Shown here: in pieces, positions 8,117 to 16,641 of the stretch
How positions within the stretch are numbered: the first letter of the stretch is position 1
Layout: each line of letters opens with the position of its first letter
NCBI GenBank assembly: GCA_036960375.1
Contig: JBALVY010000011.1
Coordinates: 1-64,000, forward strand
Source: CAWVSB01 sp036960375
Lineage (GTDB): Bacteria > Pseudomonadota > Gammaproteobacteria > Pseudomonadales > CAWVSB01
DNA: 64,000 nt
Direction of reading: 5' to 3'
Made by a program: the position numbers and the translations under genes
The notes under the pieces: generated by a model
Databases searched by the model: none
Seen by the model: only the letters and a program-made list of their open reading frames with translations
What the model was told of the DNA's origin: nothing

Positions 8117-9979
8117 CTATTTTTTTAACAGTGAGCTAAACGGAGACTCTGTGGGCAACATGATAGGGTTACAGTATCCATCCACCCGTACCGTATCTTC
8201 ACTCATATGAATATGGGAGTCATCACGTACCTGATGATTAAAGCGGTAGACCACTTCTGCCGTGCCGGCCGTTGCCGCCTTGTCATAAGCATCACTAGCC
8301 GATTCAGTCGTCTCGCGCCGCTCCATCCAGGTATGCACGGCCGCTTTGCCATGTTTTTTCAGTAACATTTGTTCTGCAACGTGTGGCCCCAACACTGTCG
8401 CCGTCGCATTATTACCACCAAAGCCTTTGGCATTCAAAAAGCTAACATCCATTGCTGTTTGGCCGATATCCTGATGCTGATTACTCAGAGACAGATTGCT
8501 ACGCTGTACATCATCAGCGGGTTTATCCATGGTTAATATTCCTGGAAGAATGCCATGCCTCCAGGTTCCCAGGCTAGCCATTAACTGATCTGCCCCGGCC
8601 ACAGCTATGGTATGACCGAGATAACTTTTCACAGCCGCGACAGGCCACGATTCAATTCCAAAAGTTTTCGCTGTTTCATTGAATATCTGTGATTCAGTCA
8701 CCCGATTTTGCGGCGTGCTGGTGCCATGAGCATGAATAAAGCTGCGCCGGCGCAAGGCTTCTTCACCCACAATGGCGCGCGCCATAGCAACAGATTTTGC
8801 CACCGTGATGTAGTTACCTACGCCGGGTGATGAAATAGATTTTTTATATCCGTCGGCATTAACAAACACGTCAGGTACCATCCCGTAGACCTGAGCACCC
8901 AGCTCCATCGCCAGTTCGTCATCCATCAAAACGGTATATTGCGCCGCCTCTGCTATGGTGAAACCACAATTGTCGGCAAAAGGTCGTGAGGCACGACGAT
9001 AATCTGGTTTACCTTCGGTCAAGCCATCAAGTGCCATCAGTGCTTTATCGGTTGCCAGCGCGCCCATCGTCGCATAGCCATCCATAACTTCTGGCGTAAT
9101 GCCCGCTTCGGAACCACCCACAATGACAACCCGAGCCCGACCAGCAAGAATGTCATGAACACCCTGACGTAAATTATAGTGAAACGTAGCGCATGCTCCC
9201 ATATTCAGGCCAGTGGTACCTAAATTGCCCAGAATATACGCATTAACAAAATCGGCTGGCATCTCTGCCAGACCTAAAGCCAGGTTTTTTGAACTTACCC
9301 GGTCACCGCGATCTCTAGCCGCCAACATGCCCTTATTGCCGTATTCATCTTGCTGCGCCATCGCAGAGCCAGCATAAACCGCAATTTGATCCGGATTTAC
9401 CGTATCAACAATTGTTTGCCAGGGAATACCTAAATCCCCAAGGGCATCACTAGCCGCATATATCGCCATCTGTAAACCACGAGGGTGACTACGTGCATTA
9501 TAGAGATCTTCCGGCTTAAACCCGGTAGGCAGCTGCCCCGCTGAACAGACATCACTTTTACGGCGATCTTCCACCAATACATCAGAGATACCGGTAAAAT
9601 TAACCAGCACATTACCGTTATCAGACTCTTTCACATGCCAGGTATCAGGTAAATGACTGGGCAGTTGACGCTTGGGGATTTCGAAATTAATACCATCACC
9701 CACAGGGGATACACGCATTTTGCGATTCCAGGGGATAGCGTGGCCATGGAACAGGTTATCTTCAAGTTCGCGTATCAGGGTATGCTCTGTCATCCATTGA
9801 ATTTTATGGGCATCTAATGCGCCTTCAATACCCATAATTTGGGCCAGAGACTGCCAGGTTTCATTTGCAGACTTCGCATCAAGCGCATCTATCACCATTC
9901 GACGATAGCTGTGAAGGCTTGAGCTGCGTCCTGCAGGGTTAATACCACCAAAACCGACGATAAGCGGCAAACGTGCCAT
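8117..9979 (-). CDS. Stand-alone beta-ketoacyl synthase with unusual N-terminal and C-terminal extensions
   Basis: A 620-residue thiolase-fold ketosynthase. The catalytic Cys is C263 in NMGACATF, the first His is H418 in HAHGTST, and Lys451 and His456 are in KSYLGHT, so the Cys-His-His set is intact. A typical KS has about 410 residues. Here roughly 100 extra residues (about 40-150) precede the core, and about 90 residues follow the terminal GFGGNNA motif at 519-525. The ATG at 9979 has GGAG eight bases upstream; a further-upstream GTG frame (to 10030) lacks such a site. No ACP, ketoreductase or acyltransferase of polyketide type is nearby. It probably condenses acyl-CoA or acyl-ACP units from central fatty-acid pools. 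It is the first gene of the run and divergent from an AraC-type regulator. Confidence 0.85.
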   Translation of the reverse strand: MARLPLIVGFGGINPAGRSSSLHSYRRMVIDALDAKSANETWQSLAQIMGIEGALDAHKIQWMTEHTLIRELEDNLFHGHAIPWNRKMRVSPVGDGINFEIPKRQLPSHLPDTWHVKESDNGNVLVNFTGISDVLVEDRRKSDVCSAGQLPTGFKPEDLYNARSHPRGLQMAIYAASDALGDLGIPWQTIVDTVNPDQIAVYAGSAMAQQDEYGNKGMLAARDRGDRVSSKNLALGLAEMPADFVNAYILGNLGTTGLNMGACATFHYNLRQGVHDILAGRARVVIVGGSEAGITPEVMDGYATMGALATDKALMALDGLTEGKPDYRRASRPFADNCGFTIAEAAQYTVLMDDELAMELGAQVYGMVPDVFVNADGYKKSISSPGVGNYITVAKSVAMARAIVGEEALRRRSFIHAHGTSTPQNRVTESQIFNETAKTFGIESWPVAAVKSYLGHTIAVAGADQLMASLGTWRHGILPGILTMDKPADDVQRSNLSLSNQHQDIGQTAMDVSFLNAKGFGGNNATATVLGPHVAEQMLLKKHGKAAVHTWMERRETTESASDAYDKAATAGTAEVVYRFNHQVRDDSHIHMSEDTVRVDGYCNPIMLPTESPFSSLLKK

Positions 9980-10084
9980 AAAACTCACTCCACGATGAAC
10001 ATTGATAAAAAGAATACGTAGTTTAAGCACTGACCACCAAATGAGTTATGTGTTTATAGACAAGTTTTTTGCTATTATGGCCAC

Positions 10085-11074
10085 ATGGCTAAAATCAGAT
10101 TTCTGGCTTACCCTCGGGTAATGGCCACTAGTATTGCCTTGCCGGCTGAGATGTTTGCTGCGGCAAATGACATCGCCCGTAGCCGATCACGCCGCGAATT
10201 GATTCTTGATGTGGGTATCGCGTCGGTAGGCGATGTGGTGATTGGGACTAGCGGCGGTATCAAGCTGGAACCCACTATTCAATTTGCCGACCTGGCATCA
10301 ACCGATCTTCTCATTCTACCTTCTCTGTGGCGTAATCCACGTCGCACCATTGCAAGATACTTGGAAATCCCCGAATTACTTAAACGCCTGAATGATAGGG
10401 GCACAATAATATGCGGAATTGGCGCAGCCAGTGCCTGGCTGGCTGAAGCGGGTTTATTGGACGGCAAACCCGCCACGACACACTGGCATTACATGGATAC
10501 CTTTGCCCAACTCTACCCCGCAGTGATGTTACAGCGCGAGCATATGACCACAAAAGCCGGCAATATCTATTGCGCCGGAAGTATCAACTCCGGCGCGGAT
10601 TTAACCACCCATTTTATCGAACGCTTTATGGGGCCTGAAATAGCCAGACTGGTGGAAGCGCAGTTTTCCCCGGAGATACGCCAACCCTTCCAGCGCCATG
10701 GATATATACAAGGGGAGATCAATCTTCATGCCGACGAAAGCATCGCCCAAGCTCAAGAATGGCTACACAGCAACTATAACCAGAATATTCATATTCGCGA
10801 TTTGTGTCAGCAGCTTGGTTACAGCCAACGAACTCTGAATCGCCGATTTCTGACAGCGACCGGGCAATCACCCGGGCAATATTTGATGCGTATACGGCTG
10901 GATCACGCAAAAGACCTGTTAGGATCGAGTAATCTGAGTGTAACCGAGGTTGCACAAGCTGTTGGATTTAGTGATCTAAGCAATTTCTCTAGCGTATTCA
11001 AAAGAGAATTGGGCTACCCACCGAGTGAATATAGAGCTCAGGTGAGAAGCAAATTATTCTCTGTAGGAAGCTGA
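10085..11074 (+). CDS. GlxA-type AraC-family transcriptional regulator (DJ-1/PfpI domain plus HTH)
   Basis: A 329-residue regulator. Residues 1 to about 175 form a DJ-1/PfpI-like class I amidotransferase domain with the CGIGAASAWLAEAG nucleophile-elbow region. Residues about 220-320 form the double AraC helix-turn-helix, ending in VAQAVGFSDLSNFSSVFKRELG. This is the GlxA/FtrA layout, where the N-terminal domain is a non-catalytic ligand sensor. It is transcribed away from the nine-gene run, with about 105 bp between the start codons, so it is the obvious candidate to control that run. No Shine-Dalgarno is visible before the ATG, and a TATTAT at 10073-10078 lies only six bases ahead, so a leaderless transcript is possible. 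Confidence 0.9.
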   Translation: MAKIRFLAYPRVMATSIALPAEMFAAANDIARSRSRRELILDVGIASVGDVVIGTSGGIKLEPTIQFADLASTDLLILPSLWRNPRRTIARYLEIPELLKRLNDRGTIICGIGAASAWLAEAGLLDGKPATTHWHYMDTFAQLYPAVMLQREHMTTKAGNIYCAGSINSGADLTTHFIERFMGPEIARLVEAQFSPEIRQPFQRHGYIQGEINLHADESIAQAQEWLHSNYNQNIHIRDLCQQLGYSQRTLNRRFLTATGQSPGQYLMRIRLDHAKDLLGSSNLSVTEVAQAVGFSDLSNFSSVFKRELGYPPSEYRAQVRSKLFSVGS

Positions 11075-11154
11075 GACAGTGCTATTAACCGACAACTCTG
11101 ACTACTTGTAAGCCTATACCAGCTGTGGCTTAATGCGCGCGTCTTCGCACAGGG

Positions 11155-11235
11155 CTTGTTTTCCTACCAATTTGGAAAACAAGGGCCATCTGCATAATGG
11201 CAATGAACAGAGATGCCCTAGCTGCTCTGCCATTA
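11155..11235 (+). repeat. Two consecutive inverted repeats in the leader of the DUF3581 gene
   Basis: The first repeat is CTTGTTTTCC (11155-11164) with its exact complement GGAAAACAAG (11174-11183) around a nine-base loop. The second is TAATGGCA (11195-11202) pairing with TGCCATTA (11228-11235). Both lie in the 224-bp gap before the DUF3581 start. No T-run follows either one, so they are not simple intrinsic terminators. They could be operators or a structured 5' leader. Confidence 0.55.
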
Positions 11236-11298
11236 GAGGACCTTTTACTGCTACACTTCGGTTAATTTTCTCGACTTCGGACAGGACGCCTTTGTATT

Positions 11299-12006
11299 AT
11301 GTTTTTAGATCCCTTTTATAGAGAATTAGACGGATTTACCAGAATTGACGCGCAGCAGGCAAGCGATTTCGCCAAGGGTATTTCTGACGATTTCAATCCT
11401 ATACACGATCCTGACTCACGCCGCTTTTGCGTACCCGGAGACTTGCTATTTGCCATTGTGTTAACGAAATACGGACTCAGTCAACATATGTCATTTCGCT
11501 TTAGCGGAATGGTAGGCTCCAATACCCCACTCGCTTTTCCGGTTACCGATACCAGTCATCTAGAAATTGTGAATGACAAGAATAAGGATTGCCTGGATAT
11601 AGAAAAATCTGGCAGCGTGAGTACCAGACCTGAACTAATCGAAGCGATGATCAGAAACTATGTAGTCTTCTCCGGGCATAACTTTCCCGGCATTCTAGTG
11701 CCTCTAATGGCAGAACATGACGTCATGATTAATCCGGCTCGACCACTGGTTATTTATGAGGGCATGTCGTTTAACCTGGATCATCTCGACTTTGACAAGC
11801 CGGAGCTGGAGCTATCCACTTCGAGCCTGCAGGTAAATGGCAAACGAGGCGATGCCCAATTACACTTCAATATTATCGCCGATGGACAGACCGTAGGAAC
11901 AGGCTGTAAAAAACTGGTTTTGAGTGGTCTGCGTCCCTACGAAGAAGACGCAGTACAAGACATGTGTGAGCAATACCGATCCTTTAAGACCAATTACAAA
12001 ACCTAA
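11299..12006 (+). CDS. DUF3581 family protein
   Basis: A 235-residue protein. The opening is the conserved DUF3581 signature: FLDPFY, then ASDFAKGISDDFNPIHD, and RRFCVPGDLLFA. FNPIHD followed by a CVPGDLLF segment resembles the hot-dog-fold MaoC/FabZ dehydratase core (N-x-x-H plus a substrate-binding helix). A dehydratase-like or acyl-binding fold is therefore plausible, although the family has no established function that I know of. It is a monocistronic-looking gene on the plus strand, preceded by a leader with two inverted repeats, and faces the nitrobindin-like gene across a 68-bp gap. Confidence 0.85.
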   Translation: MFLDPFYRELDGFTRIDAQQASDFAKGISDDFNPIHDPDSRRFCVPGDLLFAIVLTKYGLSQHMSFRFSGMVGSNTPLAFPVTDTSHLEIVNDKNKDCLDIEKSGSVSTRPELIEAMIRNYVVFSGHNFPGILVPLMAEHDVMINPARPLVIYEGMSFNLDHLDFDKPELELSTSSLQVNGKRGDAQLHFNIIADGQTVGTGCKKLVLSGLRPYEEDAVQDMCEQYRSFKTNYKT

Positions 12007-12023
12007 TATATCTTACTTATGCT

Positions 12024-12051
12024 TAGCGGAGAAATATAAAGCCCTCCGCTA
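12024..12051. terminator. Hairpin between convergent genes
   Basis: TAGCGGAG at 12024-12031 pairs exactly with CTCCGCTA at 12044-12051 around a 12-base AT-rich loop. It lies between the stops of the convergent DUF3581 and nitrobindin-like genes. No T-run follows on either strand, so intrinsic termination would be weak. Confidence 0.4.
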
Positions 12052-12074
12052 TCCCATGCTACTAATTCAGCCAG

Positions 12075-12644
12075 TTAAACGCGTGTTAACCTGTTTCGAT
12101 CTGTATGGTCAAACACCTTGCCATAGATATCTACTACCGTACTCTCTACGTATACCAGCTCGTCGCCATTCACAGTGATAGAGTGGCTGAAACTGACCGT
12201 TTTCGCTTTATCTTTCATAAACGGCGATTGAACTATGCCCCAGTCGCCTTCATCGGCAACCGCATTGACCTCTATCATCAGCTCATTTTCACCACTCGTA
12301 TCGGCTTTACCTCCGGCCAAAACGGCCACTCCGCGCGGAATACTGAATGACTGCATTATCACTCCGCTAGCCGGGTCCCAGCTTAGATATCCGGTTTCAT
12401 TATGAAATACCTGGTCATTTGTCTTACGGCTGACAACTTGGTGATACCGCAGTACCGAAAGCACCTGAATCTCAGCGTTGGTGACATCACCTATGGGTTC
12501 AAACAGCAATGTCTCATAATAGAGGTTTTTTTCTTCGCCTTCGGGCTCAGGTGCTTTATCTACACCCTTATCCCCTTGCCAACTACCCGCCAGAGTAGCT
12601 AACGGGCCATAGTCAATTCCGTCTATCATCGTTAAATCAGTCAT
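12075..12644 (-). CDS. Heme-binding beta-barrel (nitrobindin/THAP4-like) protein
   Basis: A 189-residue cytoplasmic protein. LATLAGSWQGDKGVD near residues 16-30 is the opening G-x-W-x-G of the fatty-acid-binding/nitrobindin beta-barrel. A conserved ETLLFEPIGDV stretch and an LSWDP turn follow in the order of the DUF1794/THAP4 heme-binding family. Characterised members bind ferric haem and react with nitric oxide or peroxynitrite. A His in VFDHTDRNRL near the C-terminus is a candidate axial ligand, but I cannot align it with certainty. AGGAG lies nine bases ahead of the ATG. It is 73 bp downstream of the Baeyer-Villiger monooxygenase gene on the same strand. Confidence 0.75.
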   Translation of the reverse strand: MTDLTMIDGIDYGPLATLAGSWQGDKGVDKAPEPEGEEKNLYYETLLFEPIGDVTNAEIQVLSVLRYHQVVSRKTNDQVFHNETGYLSWDPASGVIMQSFSIPRGVAVLAGGKADTSGENELMIEVNAVADEGDWGIVQSPFMKDKAKTVSFSHSITVNGDELVYVESTVVDIYGKVFDHTDRNRLTRV

Positions 12645-12717
12645 AATTTCGTTCTCCTAAATCCGTTGGAATGTTTTCAGATGGGCCGAAAAATTACAGA
12701 GTGATAAATAAATCGTA

Positions 12718-14652
12718 TTATCGCCAGTCATAGTCACTGGCCACCGGGGTCTTAGTCCAACGCCAGTAATCCAATAGTCGCCAGGGAGAAAGCGTTCGCA
12801 CCTGCCTGGATCCGTTAAGATAATAACTACTTTTTATACTCGGGTGCAGCCAGACCATATCGCTGATTTCATTCTGTAATTTTTGATTATAGTCATCATG
12901 AACTTCGGTTTTCACTTCCATTGACAACTGACCATTAGTCAACAGCATATCCATACTCGCCAGAATATAACTCATCTGACATTCTCCGTTAAAAATCAGG
13001 CTGCCGCCAAACGCAAGATTAGTCGCTGGGCCATACATACAAAACAGATTAGGAAAACCAGGCACCGTAATACCTAAATATGCCTGTGGTTCATCGCCCC
13101 ACTGATCAGCCAAATTCACCCCATTACGGCCAGTAATTTTCATTGGCCAAAGAAACTTATTCGCCTTGAAACCTGTGGCATATATCACGATATCTACATC
13201 ATGCTGATGATCACCAGCGGTAACAATCCCACCTGTATTGATTCTTTCTATTGGCTCGGTAATCAGTTCTACGTTATCTCTCTGTAAAGCGGCGAGCCAG
13301 CTACCATTATCTTGCAATGTTCGCGTACCCAAGGGTACATAATCAGGAATAACTTTTTTTCGTAACTCTTCATCATCACCACACTGCCCACTTATCCAGT
13401 CGGTAAATACCTGACGCACCATTTCATTGGTTTCATTAATAGACTGATTTTTTTGATCCCAGACTGGGTCAACTTTTAAGCTCGGCAAAAGGCCGTCGGT
13501 TGCAGGCCAAAAAAGTAAAAAACGATACCAGGCTATATATAATGGTAAATGTTTGAGACACCATTTTTTACCCTCGGATACCTCTGCATGGTAATTTTCA
13601 TTGGGGAACATCCAAGGCGCCGTACGTTGGAATACTTTAACGGAGGTAGCCATTTTCGCGATCTCGGGCACCAATTGAAAAGCGCTGGCACCGCTACCGA
13701 TTACAGCTACCCGTTTACCCGTAAGGTCTTGACTGTGATCCCATCGTGCCGAATGAAATTCGGCACCATTCAGGCAGCCTACTCCCTCAATATCGGGCAT
13801 TTTTGGACGATTAAGAAACCCAACGGCACTGACGACAGAACGGGCGCGCAGGACTTCAACTTGACTATCGTGATGTATCACGACATCCCATTGCCCCTCT
13901 TCTTCGTTATAGCTCATCGAGGTAACTTCAGTATCGAATTTGAAATGATCTCGTAGCTGGTACTTATCGATACAAGCTTCAAAATAGGCTTGTAATTCTG
14001 GTTGGCGGGCATAGAACTGAGTCCACTCGGTATTGGGCTCGAAGGAATAGCAATAGAAATGATTTCCTACATCAACACGACATCCCGGATATTGATTTTC
14101 ATACCAGGTACCGCCGACCGCCGGATTCTTCTCAATGACGGTAAATGGAATACCCGCCTGCTTTAAGCGGATTGCCGCCAGAATACCTGACATGCCTCCG
14201 CCGACGATTACGACAGGGAAGCCAGCTTTATCCTCCTCACTAATTAGACTCAGCGTATTGCCCCTAGGGTCAGGATTCTCTAGCCGCATTTCTTCGAGCA
14301 TCAGAGGCACATAATCTTCCGGGACTTCTTCAGCAACCATAAAACTCATCATTTTACGGATGGTGTCGTGATCGGGGTTTGGCGGTAGCTGACAATCATT
14401 ATCGCGATAGGTCTTTATCACCTCAAGCGCCTGCTCTCTTATCGCAGCCTTATCGTCCTCCGACATAAAGCCCTGCACTTCATTCAAATACACCGCTAAA
14501 GGCCGTTTATCACTTTCCAGTAATCCACTATCGCCCGTCATATGAATCATCGACATCATCAGCGTGGGTATACTGGCGTCTTTTAGCGCTTGGGCGATAA
14601 ATGCATCGTCTTCAGTGATTTTTTCAATGCTTCGAGAAGAGATTCCGGACAT
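12718..14652 (-). CDS. Baeyer-Villiger flavin monooxygenase, 4-hydroxyacetophenone monooxygenase-like
   Basis: A 644-residue FAD/NADPH monooxygenase. The first about 145 residues are an alpha-helical extension, as in HAPMO. The FAD Rossmann motif is GGGMSG at 151-156, and the NADPH motif is GSGASA at 319-324. Between them LNGAEFHSARW (294-304) fits the Baeyer-Villiger fingerprint FxGxxxHxxxW with Leu in place of the first Phe. TWYENQYPG at 182-190 is the other conserved FAD contact. The family inserts oxygen next to a ketone to make esters or lactones. The gene appears monocistronic or co-transcribed with the nitrobindin-like gene downstream. Ketone substrates cannot be predicted from sequence. 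Confidence 0.88.
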   Translation of the reverse strand: MSGISSRSIEKITEDDAFIAQALKDASIPTLMMSMIHMTGDSGLLESDKRPLAVYLNEVQGFMSEDDKAAIREQALEVIKTYRDNDCQLPPNPDHDTIRKMMSFMVAEEVPEDYVPLMLEEMRLENPDPRGNTLSLISEEDKAGFPVVIVGGGMSGILAAIRLKQAGIPFTVIEKNPAVGGTWYENQYPGCRVDVGNHFYCYSFEPNTEWTQFYARQPELQAYFEACIDKYQLRDHFKFDTEVTSMSYNEEEGQWDVVIHHDSQVEVLRARSVVSAVGFLNRPKMPDIEGVGCLNGAEFHSARWDHSQDLTGKRVAVIGSGASAFQLVPEIAKMATSVKVFQRTAPWMFPNENYHAEVSEGKKWCLKHLPLYIAWYRFLLFWPATDGLLPSLKVDPVWDQKNQSINETNEMVRQVFTDWISGQCGDDEELRKKVIPDYVPLGTRTLQDNGSWLAALQRDNVELITEPIERINTGGIVTAGDHQHDVDIVIYATGFKANKFLWPMKITGRNGVNLADQWGDEPQAYLGITVPGFPNLFCMYGPATNLAFGGSLIFNGECQMSYILASMDMLLTNGQLSMEVKTEVHDDYNQKLQNEISDMVWLHPSIKSSYYLNGSRQVRTLSPWRLLDYWRWTKTPVASDYDWR

Positions 14653-14744
14653 GAGACTTACCCGTTATTATTTAAGTGTAGAGGCACTCTCATTTATTCA
14701 CTTTCAATAGACGCAGCCCTAATCAAGGCGCGCCTAATATTTAG

Positions 14745-15173
14745 TTACTCACCGTTATGTTCTCGAGGGTCGGCTGGAGCAGAGAACTCTTTAACCGCTC
14801 GCAATACCTGTCGAACAGTAATTTGCCCTACTAACTTGCCATTTTCCACCACCGGCCGACGCCGATGATTCACACTCAGCATATCAGCTGCGAGATCAAC
14901 AATATCATCGCCAGGGCTCGCCGTCATAACGTCGGTACACATTACATCAGCGACGAGACCTATCCCCGAATCATTGTAGGTCGAACTTAAAATACCACTC
15001 AGGCAATCGATCTCAGACAGCACACCGATAAGGCTCCCATCGTCATCCGTGACACAGAGACCCGATATCTTATGTACAAGGATCTGGTGTATAGCCTCAA
15101 ACAGGGAGTCAGTTGGCCTCACACAAACCGGGTGGTGTACCATATAGTCTCTAAGTTCGGTTGATCGAAACAT
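14745..15173 (-). CDS. CBS-domain pair protein
   Basis: A 142-residue stand-alone Bateman module. CBS1 is about residues 10-65 (MVHHPVCVRPTDSLFEA, then LIGVLSEIDCL). CBS2 is about residues 76-130 (DVMTASPGDDIVDLA, then LVGQITVRQVLRAV). Such proteins bind adenine nucleotides and sense energy state, usually regulating a partner. It starts 37 bp downstream of nuoN on the same strand. It may therefore be transcribed as the last gene of the complex I operon, which would suit an energy sensor, but no partner is shown by the sequence. Confidence 0.88.
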   Translation of the reverse strand: MFRSTELRDYMVHHPVCVRPTDSLFEAIHQILVHKISGLCVTDDDGSLIGVLSEIDCLSGILSSTYNDSGIGLVADVMCTDVMTASPGDDIVDLAADMLSVNHRRRPVVENGKLVGQITVRQVLRAVKEFSAPADPREHNGE

Positions 15174-15210
15174 AATGCTCCTCCAGACAACAAGCTACTA
15201 CCTTGTTTTA

Positions 15211-16641
15211 CTATAGCAAACTCCCAAGAAAACGAATGAATGTTTGCGGAAAAATACCCAAATAAATGATACTGCCAGACAGAACCACTACCAGACTGGC
15301 ATTGCCAAACGACAATGTCACCGGTGAGCCTTCTATTACACCGTCGATATCCCGAAGGGTCATAACAAAAATCAGACGCACATAATAATAGATGCTAATG
15401 GCACTACCTATGATTAAGGCCCAAAGCAACGGCCAGGCAGACTGCTCTACCCCCGCGCTAAATATATAGACCTTGCCAATAAAACCGGCGGTCAGGGGGA
15501 TGCCTGCCAGAGACAGCAATGCCAGCGTAAACATCCCGGCTAAAACCGGTGAGCGCCAAAAAAGGCCTTTTATATCATCTATATGGTCACGCTCCGTTGA
15601 TCCAGAACAGGAAATAAGACCGATGAGCGTAAAAGCAGCCAATGTGGTTATCATATAGGCAGCCAGGTAAAATGCTGCCGCCTCCAATGCCAGCTCACTT
15701 TTGCTGAGTATTAAACTTATGAGTAAATAACCCATATGCGCGATAGAGGAATAAGCGAGTAAACGTTTGATATTCAGTTGCCGCAGTGCCAGTAAGTTAC
15801 CGACGATCATTGAAAACATTGCCAGTACGGACAGAGCAAGGGTCAGACTAGCGAAATCTGATAAACCGGCGCTCAAATAAAAGCGCAACAAGGCGGCAAA
15901 TACCGCCGCCTTGGATACAGACGCCAAAAATCCCGTAACGGGTGCCGGCGCACCTTGATAAACGTCTGGTGTCCACATATGAAACGGGACCAGTGATAAT
16001 TTAAAACCCGCACCCACTAAAATCATCGCGGTTCCGGCCATGACGATCAAACCTTCGCCATTAATTTTCAGTTGTAGACCGATCTCTTCAAAAGACAACG
16101 TACCGACGGCGGCATAAAGTAAGGCGAAACCAAACAGCAGTACAGCAGAAGCTGCTCCCGACAGAACCAGATATTTAATCGCCGCTTCCAGCGGTAGATC
16201 GCCTCTTTCCGGATAAGCAATTAGTGCATAAAGAGCTACGCCCATTAGCTCAAGCCCCAACAGAAACGAAGCCAGGTGGGCACTGTGAACCAATACAAGA
16301 GCCCCTAGTGTCGACAATATCAACAGTAGAAAAAACTCTTCATTCTCACCCACTCGGGTCTGTAGATAACTTGCAGAGACTACCAGTGTGACCAGCGCCG
16401 ACAATATGATTAGTGCCGAAAAAAACACTGAATATTTATCAACCACCAATATGGCAGTTACGTTCATAGGGATGTAGTGTGAGACAGAGATCAACGCGAG
16501 TAAGGCCGATAAAAAAGTGGCCGCCGTAATCGCCAGCGACAGTCGATAATTACGCCAAAAGGCGATTTGTAGCATCAGAACCACAGTACCCGCGGCTAGT
16601 ACCAACATAGGTAAAGTGCCCTGGAATAACAGTTCCATCAT
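15211..16641 (-). CDS. nuoN: NADH-quinone oxidoreductase subunit N
   Basis: A 476-residue polytopic inner-membrane protein with about 14 hydrophobic segments, one of the three antiporter-like proton-pumping subunits of complex I. Landmarks are the Glu in LLGLELMGVALYAL, the Lys in KYLVLSGAASA and FKLSLVPFHMWTPDVYQGAP, which carries the conserved Lys, His and DVYxGAP loop. It overlaps nuoM by four bases (ATGA). It closes the nuo operon proper, with only a CBS gene after it. Length and motifs match the family. Confidence 0.97.
   Translation of the reverse strand: MMELLFQGTLPMLVLAAGTVVLMLQIAFWRNYRLSLAITAATFLSALLALISVSHYIPMNVTAILVVDKYSVFFSALIILSALVTLVVSASYLQTRVGENEEFFLLLILSTLGALVLVHSAHLASFLLGLELMGVALYALIAYPERGDLPLEAAIKYLVLSGAASAVLLFGFALLYAAVGTLSFEEIGLQLKINGEGLIVMAGTAMILVGAGFKLSLVPFHMWTPDVYQGAPAPVTGFLASVSKAAVFAALLRFYLSAGLSDFASLTLALSVLAMFSMIVGNLLALRQLNIKRLLAYSSIAHMGYLLISLILSKSELALEAAAFYLAAYMITTLAAFTLIGLISCSGSTERDHIDDIKGLFWRSPVLAGMFTLALLSLAGIPLTAGFIGKVYIFSAGVEQSAWPLLWALIIGSAISIYYYVRLIFVMTLRDIDGVIEGSPVTLSFGNASLVVVLSGSIIYLGIFPQTFIRFLGSLL

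Noticed and set aside
11133..11321. Plus-strand frame of 62 codons upstream of DUF3581
   Set aside because: It covers the two inverted repeats, overlaps the DUF3581 start in another frame and has no RBS or homology that I recognise.
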